Assembly (NCBI GenBank): GCA_019828595.1
Contig: JAHQRK010000001.1
Coordinates: 4,712,001 to 4,776,000, forward strand
Length of the DNA: 64,000 nucleotides
Source of the DNA: Aphanomyces cochlioides
Taxonomy: Eukaryota > Oomycota > Saprolegniomycetes > Saprolegniales > Verrucalvaceae
Direction of reading: 5' to 3'
The notes beneath the pieces are model-generated. The model worked only from the letters and a program-made list of their open reading frames with translations, was not told where the DNA came from and made no database searches. Shown piece by piece: positions 46,121 through 57,193 of this stretch (within the stretch, counting starts at the first letter, position 1; every line of letters begins with the position of its first letter). The translations under genes were made by a program, and so were the position numbers.

Positions 46121-49100
46121 ATGTTGGATGATGTTGACGCACAGGAACAAGTGGAACGGGCTCTCCGTCGACAGGAAAGACGTCTTGCTCGCTTGGAGAA
46201 GCGAAAGCAAAATGCACGAAGACTACAGCTTATGCAGGAGGCGGCTCTGCGGGATTTGGAAGCTCGTCGATGTGTGGAAATGAAAAACGAAGATGAACTT
46301 TCTCGGCTGGCGCAACTTTGTTATGAGATGGAAGAGAAGACAGAGATGGAATTGCGCCGCAAAGTCGAGGAAGAAAAACTACTCACGCTTCTTACTACTG
46401 CAAGAAAGACTGCTAAAAGTGCTGGAGTCGCCTCTTTGTCAACACAAGGGTTGAAATGTATAGCGCGATTAACGGAGCTCAAGGAGCGGACGTCATTAAT
46501 TGAGCAAGAAAAGGAAGCGAGGAGGGTTGATTCTTTATCCAAATTACGACTCCGATACGACAAGATGCGAGCAAGGTGTGTTAACCTCGTCAAGGAGTCT
46601 GTTATGTTCATTTTTCGAGTAGAACAACGATTGGAGTACACACTGAGAAACATTCCAGACACCTCATGAGCTCTGCCATCATGGAATGCAAGTGGGAGGC
46701 GATATTCCACCTCATTACTACTAGTGGCATCACCCCCGACTTTGAGACGCTTCAAGGCTTTACTCCACTTGTCATGGCTCTTAGCCATACGAGACCGAGT
46801 ATTGCACGACGCCTGCTCGATGCTGGTGCTTCCATAAATTATGAGACCATCTCTGGAAAGACTCCTCTTCTTGCTGCTATCCTTGCTGATGACTTGGACA
46901 GTGTGCACCTCTTGATATCACGAGGCGTTGAAATCCGTGCTGAGTCGAAAGCTGGAGTGACGCCCATTCTCCTTGCAATTGATAAAGGTCGATCTGAAAT
47001 CATAAAAGTGCTATTGGAAGCTCTTGGAGACGAAATTTCACCAAACTCAATGGGCATCACACCATTACTTCAAGCAACTTATTCCCAACAAGCTTCAATT
47101 GCCAAAATTCTGTTTGCACATGGTGGAGTGATCAGCGATCGAAATGTATGCGTGCAGTTGGCAAAGCGCTGCCTCTTCAATGCTTTTGCTGATTTATTGG
47201 AGGCACTTCACTTTCACATCCATTCCCTCGAGCCTCAAGAGATCTCTCACGACAACGATGAGAATGCATTAGCGAGCAGTGATATCAAACGTATTATCGA
47301 GCTCGTTTCCACTGGAGGAATCGGACCAAATTATGAAGATCGAGCTGGACGAACGCCTCTGATAGTTGCTGCCTCTATTGGAACGTTATCTGATGTTGAA
47401 GTGCTTCTTGCTCTTGGGAGTATTGCGTCGCACCAGACGCGGAGAGGTAGTTCGGCAATACAAGTAGCATGCTCTCGTGGTGCATCCGACATAATAACTT
47501 GCCTCGTGAACGCTGGAGCAAGCTTGACAGTCGTGGACCTCAAGGGAAATGATTCCTTTCACTATCTCCGAGAATATCCCGAGCAAGTTGAAAGGTGGAC
47601 AAAGGTTCGGCCAACCTTTTCAAAAATGACGCCTTTGGGAATTCCAATTCGTGCTGGTGCAATTGCTCGCCATGGAGTGCCTACGTATCAAACCAAGTCC
47701 CATGTCGATGATATCCGCATTCCATTACCACATGAAGGAAATCAATCATTGGCAAAGTCAAATTTCAAGTTACCTTCAAGCGTGATAAATCGATGGCGCC
47801 GCAACGCCGTTAGCGTGAACAAGCGTGATGGAGCGTACAAACTCTGTGACAACTGTCTTCATGTCCGTGCTACGACTACGTGTGTCGAGTGTATAATGGC
47901 TTTTTGCGATCGTTGTGTGATGGAGCGCCACTACGGCCGCGCCTATCACCATCACAATACTGCGCCACTCGTCGAGCACCAACAGGTGCCAGTCAAAAGT
48001 GACGACGGATTTCGAGGCATCGAAGGGATCAAAAATGTTCTCGGGGCTATTCGCGAGACACTCAAGCTTCCCAACAACCAAACTACAGGCGAGGAGATCG
48101 ATGAAGATATCCGCAAGAGAATTGCGCGCAAAAAGGCAGCTGAGGAGATTCGACTTCGTGACGAGACACTGACAATCAACATTCCCCAGTTGGCAGCGCG
48201 CCAATGCCAAGAAAAAGGTAGAATCTCGTGTCAAAATCACTCTCAGTTCAATCTCTTAAGGCGAGCATTTATTTGACACACCATCTGAGCTCTTTCTTGC
48301 TCGAAATTATGTCAAACGTGGGTTATGGGACAAAGCCTATGTACTTTTTGGAACAGCGCGTCAAATCCAAAGCAATTCTTTGGGCAGCAAACACCCTCAG
48401 GTTGGCCGGACACTGCGTGAAATGGCTGCTGTTGCTAAGGCACTCGATGAGCTGTTTCAATTCTTCTGACATGCTGTAGAGTCGTGGCGAACTTGGCGAT
48501 GCGGATGGACTCCTTCTTGAAGCTCTCTCCTGTTTTGCAGCTGCCTTCCCTTGCAACCATGCGGAAGTTCTCACTACAATTGGTGATATGCTAGCATGTT
48601 GGGTATGAAGTTATTCACGCTCTTGCAACTCAGTCTACTCAGGAAGCTCAAAAGAAGTATGCAGACGCTGCAGCCTTTTGTCGTGCGACTGAAGCGACCC
48701 GTCGATCAGCACTCGGTGACGACCATGATCTCACAATTCAAGCAAGAACTGATGCTTCAATATATTTGTCAAAGTGGGAGATTCTTCAAATGTTTCTGCA
48801 GGACAGTGTTGGCCAGCGCCTCGCCGATGAGATCGCGAATGCCACGTATTACAGTGAAGTGAAACTGGGAAGGTATAATCCCTCATTGAAACGCACTCAG
48901 ATTGAGAAAGGCTTCCGGAACTTTTTCTTGCGCTTTTGGCGAGCGATGCTTTGCCCATTTTTACCAGCTACTGCTCCAAAGTTATGCATGGAGACAACTT
49001 GGCGTTTTGGCTTGCTGTTGAACATCTCAAAGCTACTTCGGTAAGGTTTTTACGAGGAATTTGAACTTCATGATATGCAGGCATCCAAGTCAATTGATGA

Positions 49101-49329
49101 CGTTCGCACCTCCGCCAAACATATCTTCGACAAGTTCATCAAAAAGAACAAGATTAAATGCACAACCGTGGCTGTGCGAAATCGTATGCGGGCTTTTTTG
49201 CGTAACGAGCCCCGCTGCAACTTCGATGCGTTTGAGAGCGCGCAGATTCTTGTCTTCAACACACTCTATTCGAGCGTCTACCTTGCATTCCTTGACACAT
49301 CTGAGGGGAAGAGGTGTCATGCGGAATAA
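46121..49329 (+). CDS. Multidomain signalling protein: coiled coil, ankyrin repeats, B-box zinc finger, TPR-like repeats, RGS domain
   Basis: Seven exons: 46121-46575, 46623-48217 (acceptor 46620 is equally possible), 48261-48430, 48480-48602, 48643-48872, 48911-49040, 49081-49329. Phases join without stops to 983 aa. Domains in order: charged helical coil (1-150); ankyrin repeats in two blocks (about 196-330 and 392-480; cores such as GKTPLLAAIL and GRTPLIVAAS); B-box-type zinc finger (about 554-602) with CDNC, CVEC, CDRC and HYGRAYHHH; kinesin-light-chain-like TPRs (about 690-850; SKHPQVGRTLREM, YADAAAFCRA, ALGDDHDLT); and a C-terminal RGS domain (about 859-975; FTSYCSKVMHGDNLAFWLAV, FESAQILVFNTLY, YLAFLD). 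RGS domains speed GTP hydrolysis by G-alpha. The short intron before the RGS (38 nt) rests on frame logic. If that joint is wrong the gene could be two. Confidence 0.82.
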
Positions 49330-49476
49330 ATATCTTGAAACGCTCATTACATCTTGCCTAGATGGCATGACGAGACGGATGTAATGACTGACCACCGATC
49401 CTTACCACTCGACGGATGAGATTGGGTCAAGTATCATCGTCGCGTTGCATTTCCCATCGTGAGCTCCCCCTCCGTC

Positions 49477-50376
49477 ATGTTCCTCCGCTTGCTTGTTTGC
49501 TTTGCCTCCGTTATCCACGCATCGCCCATCTCGGGCTATGCCTTTGTCAACGAAGAAGTATCTAACTCCACTCGTGGTTGCGGTCTCCTTCAAGCCCTTC
49601 CAATGTTCCATGCTGCGGTCCATCGTGAGCATTGGAATATGTGTTCTCGTTGCGCTATGGCTCGCTATGAAGCCAAGACGATCACTGTACAAATCACGAA
49701 CCAATGTAGCGATTGCGGCGCGGGTGACATAGATTTGCTCATGCCTGCGTTTCAAGAGCTTGCCGATGGCGTGGATGCCCCCATTTCAATCGAATGGACG
49801 GTGATTGACTGCCCAGTCGAGGATCAATCTATTTTGGTCTGCGTCGACCGTAATAATCCGAACTTGCTCCAGCCAGCCCATGCCCGCAACGGGGTCGAGA
49901 TTATGCGTGTGAACGGCAAGAATGCCCCATTTATTGGCACATCATTTCATTTCGCCTTGCCAGAAGATATATCCTTAAACGACAAAGTCCATCTCGAGAT
50001 GGTCTCATGGGAAGGCGAGACGGTGCAAGGCGTTGTCCAGCTCAAGCAAGGAGTGTGCACTTCCACGGGGCTTCAGTTCCAACGAGCTGTGGTTGCCGAA
50101 TTAAGGTCATTGACTGATGAGACGACGACGGCGGAGCACCCATCAACGACAAGTCAACAAGACGCGCCAAGCGAAACCAGTGTCACCGAAATATCGGCTC
50201 CTGTCGCGATCCTCCTCGTTTCCTGTGCCATCGTCGGATTTGTCGGCGCACTCGTGTACATGTTCAAGTCGATCTCTCGCCACCGCAGCGACAGCAAGAG
50301 TGACAAAGAGATTCCGCTCGATTGTCCGGTGACTGCCGCCGCCATCCTCCACGTTGAGCGCTTCATGCCCATGTAG
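49477..50376 (+). CDS. Expansin-like secreted protein with C-terminal membrane anchor
   Basis: A single exon of 299 aa. I chose the ATG at 49477, because the frame upstream opens only with GTG. Residues 1-15 form a signal peptide (MFLRLLVCFASVIHA). Residues 30-115 match the expansin/EG45 double-psi beta-barrel: a cysteine-rich start (CSRC), the strand ITVQITNQCSDC, the conserved GDIDLL with the catalytic-type Asp, then ISIEWTVIDCPV. About 120-200 looks like the second, CBM63-type beta sandwich. A Ser/Thr-rich linker (210-240), a transmembrane helix (242-263) and a short basic cytosolic tail follow. Expansins loosen cellulose-containing walls without hydrolysis. In an oomycete this would act on its own cellulosic wall or on a host wall. 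The anchor is unusual, since most family members are freely secreted. Confidence 0.82.
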   Translation: MFLRLLVCFASVIHASPISGYAFVNEEVSNSTRGCGLLQALPMFHAAVHREHWNMCSRCAMARYEAKTITVQITNQCSDCGAGDIDLLMPAFQELADGVDAPISIEWTVIDCPVEDQSILVCVDRNNPNLLQPAHARNGVEIMRVNGKNAPFIGTSFHFALPEDISLNDKVHLEMVSWEGETVQGVVQLKQGVCTSTGLQFQRAVVAELRSLTDETTTAEHPSTTSQQDAPSETSVTEISAPVAILLVSCAIVGFVGALVYMFKSISRHRSDSKSDKEIPLDCPVTAAAILHVERFMPM

Positions 50377-50613
50377 TTGAAAGACATCTCGTCCTAAAGA
50401 ACACAGTCGTTGGTTTCTTCCATCTGAACGAAACCCCCCTAGTAAAGATGAAACCGTCATGTAACCGTCTTGTAGAAACTCCCTCGGTTGAATGACATGA
50501 AGATTTCATGCGTTTCATTTTCCTATACAAAGTCCTGACAAGCGAAAGATCGCCTCAAAAAGATCGCATGATCACTTTGCAAATTCGTGGGTTGAAGGAC
50601 AAGAGGAAGATAG

Positions 50614-53600
50614 ATGGCGCTCTTCAGTGCTCGCGGGTTGAGCAACTTTATCAGCGAGATTCGATCATGCACGAATGCAGAGGATGAACAGAAGCGCATC
50701 GACAAGGAACTCAACAAATTGCGGCAGAAATTCACCCAAGCGGGGCAGTTGAACTCGTACGACAAGAAAAAGTATGCGTGGAAGTTGATCTACATCTACA
50801 TGTTGGGCTACGACATTGATTTTGGACACATGCAGGTATGATGCATCTCTTCCCCTTCTTCTAACTGCAGCGTCTAGGTGATCAATCTTGTCTCGGGGGC
50901 GAAATACTCGGAGAAGTGTCTCGGGTACCTCGGCGTGTCCATTCTACTCAAGAGCTCGGATGAACTGATGACTCTCGTCGTGAATTCGATCCTGAATGAC
51001 CTCTGCTCACCCGACGCTTCGTTTCAATGTCTTGCCTTGTGTTGTGTGGCAAACCTTGGCGGTGAGACTTGACTGTCATACCGAAACTCATCATGTATCA
51101 GGCATGGAGCTCTGTGAAACGTTGGCTCCGCACATCGTCAAGCTGTTGATGAGTTCGAGCAGCATCTGTCACGTCCGAAAGAAAGCCGCGCTTTGTGTCC
51201 GCCGTATCATCCCTGCGATTCCTGATGTCGTGACACCAGAAGAACTGGAGCCTCGCCTTCAAACGTAGGCATTTTCCCGCTTCCCATCTTCATCGTGTTT
51301 TATAGATTGATGGAAGATCGCCACCTCGGCGTTGTCACGTCGTCGGCAAGTCTGCTTCAAATGGCACTCACTCAAAATCCCAATGGATACAAACCGCTCA
51401 TCGAAGTGTGCATCGACCGTCTTTCGCAACTTGTCCACAACAAGGTAATTCTCCGAGCCCCAACATGCAGCACTAAATAGAGCATTAGGGATGCCCTCGA
51501 GATTACATGTACTACTCAACGCCATGTCCATGGCTACAGATTAAGTTGCTTCGTATTCTTCAGCAATATGGCGTGCCTGAGGACGTCCGTTTGAGCGAGA
51601 AGCTTAACGACACTTTGCGCAAGATCCTCGGCCGTCCCAGTCCTGGCAAAGGCGCGAAGAATAATGCTATCTACGCCGTACTCTTTGAAACAGTCAACCT
51701 CGTGATTTCCCAAGGCAAGCGCGCCGATCCAAAGTTGCATGAGCAAAGCATCCAGCTCCTCGCGCGCTTTATTTCCGTGAGCGAGCCAAACATCCGCTAC
51801 ATTGGTCTCGACTCGATGAACCGTTTGGTTCGACAGGAAGGCGCGTCCGAGGCTATCCGCCAGCACAAAGCTACGGTCATTTTCTCACTCAAAGATGCTG
51901 ACAATAGCGTCCGTCGTCGCGCTCTCGATTTACTCTTTGCCATGTGCGACCACTCCAACGCTCTCGAGGTTTTTCATGACACTCAACACCTCTGAAATTG
52001 ATCACATTGCAATGTAGATTGTCGGAGAGCTGGTCACGTATCTTGCTGTCGCCGACACGATCATACGTGAAGAAATTGTCTTGAAAGCGGCTATTTTAGC
52101 CGAGCGATACGCTAAAGATTTGCGTTGGTATGTCGACACCGTCCTCCAACTTATTACAATTGCTGGTAATTTCACCAACATGGTTCCTTGCTTAAACGGA
52201 GTGTGTAGGTGCGGACGTGCCAGATGATGTTTGGCATCGCGTCGTTCAAATCGTCACGAACAATGAAGAGTTGCAAAAGTACACGGCACAAGTCATGTTT
52301 CGCGCTCTCGAGCCCAAGCATGTGGATGAAACCACTGCAAAGGTACACTTCAAAGATGAAAGCGCCGTGAATAAGGATCTAGTTTGGTGCTTATGTCATT
52401 GGCGAGTTTGGTTTTCTCAATGTGGATGAGCCAGACATGTCGAGTGAGCGGCAATTTGAAGTGCTCTACCAGCATTACACGACGAGCTCCATTGCGACGA
52501 AGTGTTTGATCTTGACGGCATTCATCAAAATGGACAATCTATACGAAGACATTCGTCCTCGTGTCTTGGAAGTCTTTAAGAAAGGAACGTCTCATGTCGA
52601 CTTGGAGACGCAACAACGTGCATGTGAGTATTTCACGCTCCATCACTCTGGCGACGACACGATGAAAACCGTGTTGGAGCCCATGCCAGTGTTCCCAGAC
52701 ACGCGTGAATCCGCGCTTGTCGTGCGTCTTCGTGCTCAGCAACAAGCTGCCGAGGTACAATGAACTACATGATTCAGAGTTGATGTTGCATTGATTTACA
52801 GGGAGAAGACACGCCATCATCTGCATCATCGTCGCAATCATATTCAACGAGTGGAAATGACAAGAGCAATCACGCGTCGAACGAGCCAGATTTACTCGGC
52901 ATAAGTAGCCCATCTGGTGGTGCCGCCACAAATGATATCTTTTCGACAAGCGCAGCTGTCGATCCTGCCAAGCTCGCTGCTTGGTTCAACAAGATCGTCG
53001 CAACAAACCAAGGCGTTCTCTTTGAGAACGACGTGATTCAAGTCGGTGTCAAGCAGGAATTCCGCGGCTCTCAAGGCCGTTTGACATTCTTTTACGGTAA
53101 CAAGAGCTCGCAAACGCTGACAAATGTCGGCGCGACGGTCAAGCAAGTACCGTTCCTCCGCACTCAGATCGATGAAGTTGCTAAAGAATTGGCCCCAAAG
53201 CAACAGCTCAAGCAACAACTCATGGTCGAATGCATGCAGCCATTCGTCGCCCCAGCAACGCTTGTCGTGGCTTACACGATTGCTGGCGCCGCGACGCCTG
53301 CCTCCATTGAATTGAGTTTGCCATGTGTCGCCACGAGCTTTTTCGAGTCCGTCAAGCTGAGTTTGGACGATTTCAACAAGCGGTGGGGTGCGCTTGAAGG
53401 ACAAGTACGTTGTTGTCGTGTAAATTTCAGAGAGCTCACCTCGCTTGCAAAATGTGTAGGGTCGTGAGCAGCAAGACGTTTTTGCTGCCAAAGCCGACAT
53501 CCAAGCCAGTGCCAAAGTCCTCGTCGATGTGATGAAATTCGGCCTTGCTGAAGTAAGTTTTCCGCGCAGTAAATGCTAACACTCGATCGTATGAACAGGG

Positions 53601-53802
53601 AGGTGAAAGCGTTGCGTCGGGCATGATTTCCCTCGCGGGCTCGTTCCGCACGGGCACAGCTGCGCCATCAGGCGACAAGATTTCCGTCGGGTGTTTGCTC
53701 AAGCTCGAGAGCCAAGGCAACTCGCATCGCATTACAGTCCGTGCTGTCCATCCCGACGTGAGCTTGGCCGTGAAGAATAATGTCAAGTTGGCCCTGGCTT
53801 AA
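50614..53802 (+). CDS. AP2A: AP-2 complex subunit alpha (alpha-adaptin)
   Basis: Eleven exons: 50614-50835, 50878-51061, 51102-51264, 51306-51444, 51489-51968, 52018-52165, 52209-52342, 52383-52754, 52802-53404, 53460-53552, 53599-53802. They join in phase to 913 aa. The helical-solenoid trunk (1 to about 614) opens with [13 protein letters not shown] and has [29 protein letters not shown] and [16 protein letters not shown], all alpha-adaptin hallmarks. A short Ser-rich hinge (615-680) contains EPDLLGIS. The appendage has the Ig-like sandwich (about 682-800) and the platform (about 800-913). AP-2 links PIP2, cargo and clathrin in endocytosis at the plasma membrane. The hinge is short compared with animal forms. 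The stop is 26 bp from the stop of the convergent nucleoside hydrolase gene. Confidence 0.95.
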
Positions 53803-53828
53803 AGAGATTGCATTTTGTCGCTCCTTTA

Positions 53829-54889
53829 TTAAGAAATGCATTTTTCGTCCACGAGTAGGCGCAATACATGCACGAATCGAGCCGTATCCATGCGCCACAC
53901 AACTTGGATCGCTCGATCGAGTTTATCCTCTGGTGTCCATTCACAGGCTCCTCGCATGGGGCCATCCCCGAGGTTGACTTTGCACGTGGCGAGCTACACA
54001 AGCATTGAGATAGATATCGAGATAACTGGTGGAAGTACTTTGGTTTCCAACACATACTGAGGCTCCACGAGAAGCATGACAGTGTATGCGTCGCACAAGA
54101 TGAATGGAACGTGAGGGGCGTGCGATTCGTAAGCTGAGCATATTTGTCGGACGAAAGCAGCAGTTCGAGTCTCGGCGCTGACCAATTCATGGTAGATTTC
54201 CCACGACAAGCCGTGCTCAACCGTGCATTCCCATCCCACGACAGTGAGTTTGCCGGCAAACACATCTAACATGCTTTGACATGCTTCGGGATCACACGCA
54301 GTGTTGAATTCGGCATGAGGTGTCGTGTTACCCTCTCCTCGGATTGTGCAGCCCATGTGGAGGACCCGAGCAATGTTCGAAGCAAACAATGGATCCGATT
54401 TAGCAGCGAGGGCAAGGTTAGTTGCAGGCCCAATAGTGATGATAACCAGCTCGCCAGGATACATGCTGCCGTATTTGACGAGCGCCGGCACGGCTTCATT
54501 TGGCTGCGGGCCAAGGTCATCGACAATGCCAGCTGCTCCACCTAATCCATCTGGACCATGGCCCTGTAATCGTGTCAGTTAAACTACGACATTGTACGCA
54601 CGTACATCCCATGCATCAATAGCAAGGGAGGAAATAAGCGGCCCGCTGGCGCCTGGATACACTGGAATGGAAGGATCCGCTGAGACTTCGAGCACTCTAA
54701 GGGACGTGAGATGGCAGAGAAGCTTCCTCGGGACACTTACTTGGAAACGTTGTGCGTGGCTTGGTGTACGTGAACATTTCCAAATACTGTCGTGACCGCC
54801 ACAACTGTCTTTGGAGGAAGCATATTGACGGCCATGAGGATCGCCAACGCATCGTCGAGCCCGCCGTCCGTGTCAATCACGACCTTCAT
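53829..54889 (-). CDS. Inosine-uridine-preferring type nucleoside hydrolase
   Basis: Four exons on the minus strand: 54889-54741, 54696-54606, 54563-54027, 53993-53829, giving 313 aa, a normal family length. The calcium-binding Asp cluster DTDGGLDDALAI is at residues 6-17 (the usual Pro is Gly here). GHGPDGLGG follows, then IITIGPATNLALA, MGCTIRGEGNTTPHAEFN and, near the C-terminus, FILCDAYTV with the last calcium-binding Asp (238). The residue before that Asp, usually His in group I enzymes, is Cys (237), as in group III hydrolases; substrate range is therefore less certain. The enzyme splits ribonucleosides into base and ribose for salvage. It is divergent from the peptide transporter gene. 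Confidence 0.92.
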
Positions 54890-55214
54890 GCTCCAACAGT
54901 CACGTTTGAAATTTATTTGAAATGAGTGCCTTGAGGTTCATTCACAGACTTTGCATTATAAATATATTTTAAATATGGAAAGTGGCGCAATCATTGAGCT
55001 TCAAGAACATTTCAAACTTATTTTAAATAATTTGAAAATAAATTTGAAATAGATTTAAAACATGACACAGTTTGTCCAATCTTGTTTCATTCGATATTTG
55101 TAATGTCTTGTCTACATTCTTATATTTTAAAATAGTTTAAAACAGTTTTGAAATCATTTTGACATGACATGGGACTTTCGTTGCAAACTTGATCATTTTC
55201 AAATTTGCTCCCTC
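54890..55214. promoter_or_regulatory. A/T-rich bidirectional promoter region with TTTRAAA-type palindromes
   Basis: 325 bp separate the start codons of the nucleoside hydrolase (minus) and the peptide transporter (plus). The stretch 54905-55205 is packed with variants of TTTGAAAT and TTTAAAAT (for example near 54908, 54966, 55008, 55030, 55043, 55128 and 55148), many palindromic. No coding frame is evident. A shared promoter is inferred from the divergent layout. Confidence 0.55.
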
Positions 55215-57183
55215 ATGAGCAGCCGCGATGGTGAGAAGGGCGAGCTATTGCCTCTAACGGGGTCGACATCGCGCTACAAGTCTGTTATTATGAGCGTCTG
55301 TTCGTTCATTCTTGTCACAGAGGTAAGCATTCATGCATGACTTTGTAATGTGAGTTATGATTAGTTTTGTGAACGCTTTGCGTACTATGGGTTCACAGGA
55401 TCGCTGCCGATTTTCTTCCGAAAGCACTTGGGCATGAGCAGTGTGTTGGCCACTGAACTTAATAGTGTGTTCACCTGCTTCACGTACATCATGCCTCTTC
55501 TTGGGGCGTACGTCGCCGACAAATACCTCGGTCGCTACAAAAGGTAGTCTCGACACCCTTCCCGCGTGTGTATGACTTGAGCTAGCATTCTCTCGTTCTC
55601 GCTGTGGTATTTGCTCGGCTTGGCGCTTTGCACATTTGCGTCGTATCCATCGATCATGTCAGTGCCGTTGTTTATGGTCGGCCTCTTTGGTGGGGTTTCA
55701 ATGGGTGTTGGTGGTATCAAACCAAATGTTGTGGTGCTTGGTGCGGATCAGTTTGACGTGTCCGATCCTGCTCAACGTAAAGAAAGAGTAAGTGTTGTGA
55801 CTTCAGATTGAAAACTCACCGTGTTTTGTGAGCTAGGACCAATTTTTCAACTGGTTCTACTGGTCTATTAACGTCGGATCCACCTTCAGCTACATTTTCT
55901 TGACAAATCTAGCCGTGCAAGGCTTGCCACCTTTGATTCCGATTGAATTTGGCTTCTTTGCGTCGTTTTTGGCTCCTACCATTTCATTTTCTGCTGCGAT
56001 TATTGTGTTCTTCTCAGGACGCAGCAGATACATCAAGAAACCCCCCCAAGGAAGCGCACTCTCTCGATTCTTCGAAGTTCTCTTTTGTGCCGGTGGCAAA
56101 ACAGCCCACGGAAAGCTGGTGCTGTCTGGTGGATTCATCTTTTTCCCAGCGATTATTGTTACGACAATTTCGTATTTTGTTGAAGACCCAACTCTACATT
56201 TGGGTTTTGCTCTAACCGGCGCTGCTATGGTTGTTTATGGAACGCTGGTTCTGGTGACGTCTGGTCAAGATACATCGTGGCTGCTTGCCGCCTCAGATTC
56301 TGGTCTATACTCTCTCGGTGAAGTCAAGGACGTCGCTCAGGTCATGCGCCTGTCTCCATACTTCGGCTTTCTGATTGTATTTTGGGCTGTGTATGCGCAA
56401 CAAAGTATGAACTTTGTCTTGCAGGGTTGTCAAATGGATCTGCGTTTCGGATCAACCCAAGTTTCATCAGCAATGTTGTCTATGTTTGACGCCATGGTGA
56501 TTTTTGTCTTTGTACCAATCTTTAACTCATTCATTTATCCTACGATCGAGAAAACTGGTGTCAAGCTCACGCTCCTGCGTAAAATGGGCGCTGGCTATAT
56601 TGTCGCCATGTTGTGTATGCTCACCGCAGGTGTTATCGAAATTTATCGTAAACAGTTTGCGGTGTTGCCTGGCGTGAATTCCAACTGTGCTCAGGCAAAC
56701 GAAGTTTTGTCCATGTCGAGTATGAGTGTGTGGTGGCAAATCCCTCAGTACCTTTTGGTTGGCCTTTCTGAGATTCTTATTAGCATTCCTTGTAAGTGAT
56801 ATTGCTTTCCTCTCTCCATTCTAACGCTTCAGTTTGTTGTAGCGTACGATTTATTTTACTCTGAAGTTCCTGAAACAATGCGCAGCGTGTGTCAAGCCAT
56901 GAATTTGCTCACGACAACGTTGGGGTCGCTCGTCGCTGGCGGAACAAATAGTATTTTTTCATTTTGGATCACAAGTGATCTCAACGATGGACACTTGGAA
57001 TATGTCTTTTATGTGTTCGCTGCATTGGTACTTGTAAACTTGCTGGGTTTCGTGTTCGTTTCTCAAGGGTTTGAGTACCACCAACCAGCACAAAGTACGC
57101 TCGATTTGGTTTCAGGATTTTCGCCAGCACTCCCACGCGCAAGTCGTCATCCAGTTGGCCGCCGCAGCAAACCTCAAACTTAG
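55215..57183 (+). CDS. Proton-dependent oligopeptide transporter (POT/PTR2, SLC15 family)
   Basis: Five exons: 55215-55322, 55365-55543, 55586-55787, 55837-56791, 56843-57183, joining to 594 aa. The first helix carries the family ExxER motif (TEFCERFAYYG, proton coupling). The PTR2 signatures GGIKPNVVVLGADQF and FYWSINVGSTFSYIF follow. Later hydrophobic segments and VWWQIPQYLLVGLSEIL with YDLFYSEVPETMRS are typical of the C-terminal half. About twelve membrane helices are visible. The C-terminal tail is basic. It would import di- and tripeptides at the plasma membrane; nitrate or other substrates known in plant members cannot be excluded. The stop lies 10 bp from the stop of the convergent BEACH gene. 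Confidence 0.93.
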
Positions 57184-57193
57184 ACGAGCTTTT

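Noticed and set aside
46666..48276. A separate ankyrin gene starting at 46666
   Set aside because: The upstream coiled-coil exon joins in frame through a typical GT-AG intron (46576-46622), so one gene is the simpler reading.
49459..49476. Upstream extension of the expansin-like gene
   Set aside because: It would start with GTG, and the ATG at 49477 gives a clean signal peptide.
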